Shown here: piece by piece, positions 63,897 through 64,000 of the stretch
Layout of the letters: each line of letters opens with the position of its first letter
How positions within the stretch are numbered: position 1 is the first letter of the stretch
Assembly (NCBI GenBank): GCA_959022495.1
Contig: CAUEYX010000012.1
Span: 9,636-73,635, forward strand
Reading direction: 5' to 3'
Origin: an uncultured Lachnospiraceae bacterium
GTDB taxonomy: Bacteria > Bacillota > Clostridia > Lachnospirales > Lachnospiraceae
Length of the DNA stretch: 64,000 bases
Notes under the pieces: model-generated
Databases searched by the model: none
The model's input: the letters and a program-made list of their open reading frames with translations, nothing else
Told to the model about the DNA's origin: nothing
Position numbers and translations under genes: made by a program

Positions 63897-64000
63897 GGTT
63901 ATGCCCTCGACCGATTAGTAACAGTCAGCTCCACGTGTTACCACGCTTCCACCTCTGCCCTATCTACCTCGTCGTCTTCAAGGGGTCTTACTAACTTCTC
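63897..64000 (-). rRNA. 23S ribosomal RNA, 3' end (partial)
   Basis: Read on the minus strand this stretch contains the conserved 3' end of bacterial 23S rRNA: GAAGACGACGAGGTAGATAG, then GTTACTAATCGGTCGAGGGC close to the terminus. The rest of the gene lies beyond the window. Confidence 0.93.

Noticed and set aside
1..64000. CRISPR array
   Set aside because: No regularly spaced direct repeats with unique spacers; the repeats found are palindromes, promoter cassettes and gene-tail duplications.

Overview
The window looks like the chromosome of a gut anaerobe of the Lachnospiraceae type (Firmicutes, Clostridium cluster XIVa). This is inferred from strong GGAGG ribosome sites, the selenium-molybdenum purine cluster, the FIVAR-containing surface hydrolases with KTGD-type anchors, BlaR1/BlaI-style and YtrA-style regulation, and a 23S rRNA 3' end on the minus strand at the right edge. 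No species name can be supported from the sequence alone.

Layout. 1-4.1 kb: housekeeping genes on the minus strand (partial RlmD-type methyltransferase, small membrane protein, PcrA helicase). 4.2-9.0 kb: DUF1836 regulator, then a small accessory module with a Xre regulator, a large serine recombinase abutting a 5'-truncated ABC substrate-binding gene, and a PH-domain protein. The module is bracketed by an ~80-bp inverted repeat that serves as a 5' leader on both sides. 9.3-13.5 kb: MATE exporter and molybdate transporter modABC.

13.7-33.7 kb is the core of the window. It holds a selenium-dependent molybdenum hydroxylase and purine-degradation island arranged as two divergent operons. Leftward: ssnA, a purine permease, ygfK, hydantoinase, yqeC, a yqeB-mocA fusion, a polyferredoxin, a fused xanthine dehydrogenase and a ModE-like regulator, running on to modABC. 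Rightward: a PAS/HTH regulator, diaminopropionate ammonia-lyase (ygeX), ygeY, ygeW, ridA and carbamate kinase. The parts fit together: molybdate import and Mo/Se cofactor maturation supply the xanthine dehydrogenase, the permease brings in the purine, ring-opening hydrolases and the lyase break the ureido intermediates down, RidA removes reactive enamines, and YgeW with carbamate kinase would recover ATP from carbamoyl phosphate. Two 15-bp palindromes, 20 bp apart, lie between the divergent promoters.

33.9-45.7 kb: orphan HicB-like gene, a membrane protein/J-protein/DUF5685 operon behind duplicated promoter repeats, bioY with a BirA-type operator, a YtrA-type regulated ABC transporter, and a folate operon (folC-folE-HD hydrolase-folP-folBK). 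45.8-61.9 kb: an orphan amino-acid-type binding protein, a LacI regulator, and three large secreted, wall-anchored glycoside hydrolases (two GH95-type, one GH43-like). These share FIVAR/anchor tails, two of them nearly identical over ~1 kb. A PfkB-family sugar-phosphate kinase sits among them, and a matching LacI-type palindrome lies in front of the GH43-like gene. 62.0-63.7 kb: a BlaR1-type M56 sensor behind a BlaI-type operator but without a blaI gene. 63.9-64 kb: 3' end of 23S rRNA, with no 5S gene after it.
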